Positions 5,589-6,916 of a stretch of 6,916 nt of DNA are shown one piece after another; position 1 is the first letter of the stretch; the number at the start of each line of letters is the position of its first letter. A program made the translations under genes and the position numbers. Origin of the DNA: Nitrospirae bacterium GWC2_56_14 (GTDB lineage: Bacteria > Nitrospirota > UBA9217); NCBI GenBank assembly GCA_001803705.1, contig MHDY01000007.1, forward strand, positions 1 to 6,916, written 5' to 3'. The notes below the pieces were generated by a model. It did no database searches. It saw only the letters and a list, made by a program, of their open reading frames with translations, and was not told where the DNA came from.

Positions 5589-6765
5589 TAGTGTACCTTA
5601 GTTTATTGATCACTGTTGCGGAAATATACGTGATCGCACCGATCAAGACCGCAAGGACCGGCGCAATAACGAGCGAACCCAGGAACCATTCGTACAGGCG
5701 CGACGAGAACTGGGCGAATACGGTTGTAAAAGAAAGGTCCGTAAGCCATTGGCCGTGGCGCATATAGTACCCCACTTCAATGCAGAGCGCCGGCACAAAA
5801 GGCGGCATGGCTAAATGCTGCACATTGAGCGCCACAACCTTGTTCAGGTTCAGCCTGAGCGCAACATACAGGATCACCAGCGAATGGGCGAACAGGATCG
5901 GCAGTACTGCCAGGAACAGCCCTACGGCCGCTGACCATGCCAACCCTTCGGGGGTCGCGTTCTCCTGCAGCAGCATCCGCAGCACCTTGCCCGGATGGCG
6001 AAGCAGCGACAGATCGAAGCCAGGCCCCGTCTTCACCAGTTTCTTGTGAGGCAGCGGCAGCAGACGCCTTCCCACGAGCATGGAATGGATGCGGGTGAGC
6101 CGCAGATTGTCCAGCACCGGCTTAAAGCTCGAGACCCGCTCCTCGGGTTTCGGATAGTGGACCGAGATCGGCACCATCAAAAGCTCCAGACCCGCCCAGG
6201 CCGCTTTGGCCAGCACCTCCGCCTCAAAATCATACCGGCTTCCCTTGAAACGCAGCTGGTTAAGATAGCGAACCGGGTAAGCGCGAAAACCGCTCTGACA
6301 ATCGTCGATCGTGCAGCCCGTCTCCGCCTTGAGCCAGAAATTGGCGAACTTCCTGCCGAAGCGGCTCGACGCAGGCACATTATCCGTATTGAAATCCCTG
6401 CAGCCCACGACGACACGAGCGTCGCTTTCCTGCAAAAGCGGAAAGAAGCGCGCCAGGTCCCGGGGATCATGCTGGCCGTCGGCATCGATGGTGATCATAT
6501 ACGTCCCGCCGCGTTCTTCGATGGCGCGCGATGCGGTCAGGATCGCCGCTCCCTTGCCGAGGTTCTTTTCGTGTTTTAAAAGAACGATATCCAGGTCCGC
6601 GAGCAGCGCTGCCGGATCGGCATCGGTGCTGCCGTCATCGACCACGAGGACGTGCTTCGCCATCGAACGACATCCGGCAACAACGCTCCGTACCGTGCCC
6701 TTATTGTTGAACACGGGAACAACGATCCAGAGCCGGTCCTGCAGATGTGGATCACTTTGCGGCAT
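5566..6765 (-). CDS. Family 2 glycosyltransferase with C-terminal DUF2062 membrane domain
   Basis: From the ATG at 6765 this is a 399-residue protein of two parts. Residues 12-240 form a GT-A domain like dolichyl-phosphate mannose synthase: WIVVPVFNN, VVDDGSTD (41-48), the NLGKGAAI strand, and the metal/nucleotide-binding DADGQHD around 94-100, with DCQSGFRAYP near 155-164. Residues about 257-390 match the DUF2062 pattern: HPGKVLRMLL, TPEGLAWSAAVGLFLAVLPI, then hydrophobic segments at about 280-306 and 362-386. It likely transfers a sugar from a nucleotide donor to a lipid acceptor at the cytoplasmic face. The chosen start has GGGAGAGGG six bases upstream and overlaps the previous gene's stop by 14 bases. 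The frame stays open to 6894, but that extension reads through the previous gene and looks non-coding. The GT2-DUF2062 plus LpxL-like pairing suggests stepwise assembly of an acylated glycolipid (inference). Confidence 0.93.
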   Translation of the reverse strand: MPQSDPHLQDRLWIVVPVFNNKGTVRSVVAGCRSMAKHVLVVDDGSTDADPAALLADLDIVLLKHEKNLGKGAAILTASRAIEERGGTYMITIDADGQHDPRDLARFFPLLQESDARVVVGCRDFNTDNVPASSRFGRKFANFWLKAETGCTIDDCQSGFRAYPVRYLNQLRFKGSRYDFEAEVLAKAAWAGLELLMVPISVHYPKPEERVSSFKPVLDNLRLTRIHSMLVGRRLLPLPHKKLVKTGPGFDLSLLRHPGKVLRMLLQENATPEGLAWSAAVGLFLAVLPILFAHSLVILYVALRLNLNKVVALNVQHLAMPPFVPALCIEVGYYMRHGQWLTDLSFTTVFAQFSSRLYEWFLGSLVIAPVLAVLIGAITYISATVINKLRYTNVPKEGC

Positions 6766-6916
6766 TCCGCGCCCTCTCCCTGAGCTTTCTGTTCGGCAGC
6801 AGCAGGTCCCACATGGGGCCGGTGTAGCCGAGCTTATGCAGCACCTGAAGGCTGTTGTCCATGGCATCGGGCGGGAACACGCAGTGACGGACATCAGCGA
6901 ACGCCTTGGTGAGCGT
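6752..6916 (-). CDS. C-terminal end of an unrecognised protein (cut by window edge)
   Basis: My reading of the minus strand from the right edge gives 54 open codons and a TGA at 6754-6752. The visible end starts TLTKAFADVRHCVFPPDAMD, continues NSLQVLHKLGYTGPMWDLL, and closes with a basic tail (NRKLRERARNAAK). The frame differs from the glycosyltransferase frame and its stop overlaps that gene's start by 14 bases, with the glycosyltransferase ribosome binding site inside its coding sequence. This is the usual pattern of a translationally coupled operon gene. I do not recognise the family from this fragment. Its position suggests it belongs to the same lipid pathway. Confidence 0.65.
   Translation of the reverse strand, partial: TLTKAFADVRHCVFPPDAMDNSLQVLHKLGYTGPMWDLLLPNRKLRERARNAAK

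Noticed and set aside
4458..5591. Plus-strand open frame of 377 codons
   Set aside because: It is antisense to the ACP and acyltransferase genes, whose motifs are unmistakable. Its product is low-complexity and rich in Ser, Arg and His.
6766..6894. N-terminal extension of the glycosyltransferase to an ATG at 6894
   Set aside because: The added 43 residues are rich in Cys, Ser and Arg and resemble nothing in GT2 proteins. They overlap another coding frame, and the ATG at 6765 has a good ribosome binding site.

Overview
This 6.9-kb window is a compact block of seven genes, all on the minus strand and transcribed from right to left. The genes at both window edges are cut. The DNA is GC-rich by eye. 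The proteins suggest a Gram-negative bacterium: a lipoprotein-type polysaccharide deacetylase, an LpxL/HtrB-like acyltransferase, and a B12-binding-type radical SAM enzyme next to fatty-acid/polyketide-type ketosynthases. Anaerobic or metabolically flexible groups such as Desulfobacterota or Nitrospirota would fit, but no marker gene fixes the taxon.

Layout in transcription order: (1) the last 54 residues of an unrecognised protein (6916-6752); (2) a family 2 glycosyltransferase fused to a DUF2062 membrane domain (6765-5566); (3) an LpxL/HtrB-type acyltransferase (5588-4686); (4) a 95-residue acyl carrier protein (4651-4364); (5) a lipoprotein-type NodB-fold deacetylase with an extra internal segment (4344-3376); (6) a FabF-type ketosynthase with a complete Cys-His-His triad (3273-2092); (7) a radical SAM protein with an N-terminal B12-binding-type domain (1942-515); (8) the N-terminal 161 residues of a second ketosynthase-like protein with Gln where the catalytic Cys should be, as in chain length factors (483-1, cut by the window edge). 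Genes 1-3 overlap. Genes 3-4, 4-5 and 7-8 are 19-34 bp apart. Two larger gaps hold structure: a 10-bp-periodic inverted-repeat element between deacetylase and KS, and a hairpin plus a near-consensus sigma-70 promoter between KS and the radical SAM gene.

Interpretation (inference): the KS, Gln-type partner, ACP, acyltransferase and glycosyltransferase resemble the core of aryl-polyene/flexirubin/xanthomonadin-type type II systems. These build an ACP-bound acyl or polyene chain and attach it to a membrane glycolipid. The radical SAM enzyme between the KS and its presumed partner, and the lipoprotein deacetylase, are not part of the usual core as I know it. They point to a variant product whose chain is modified by radical chemistry and whose carrier may be a deacetylated or amino sugar. 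No ketoreductase, dehydratase, acyl-activating ligase, thioesterase or exporter is visible, so the rest of the pathway, if this reading is right, lies outside the window.
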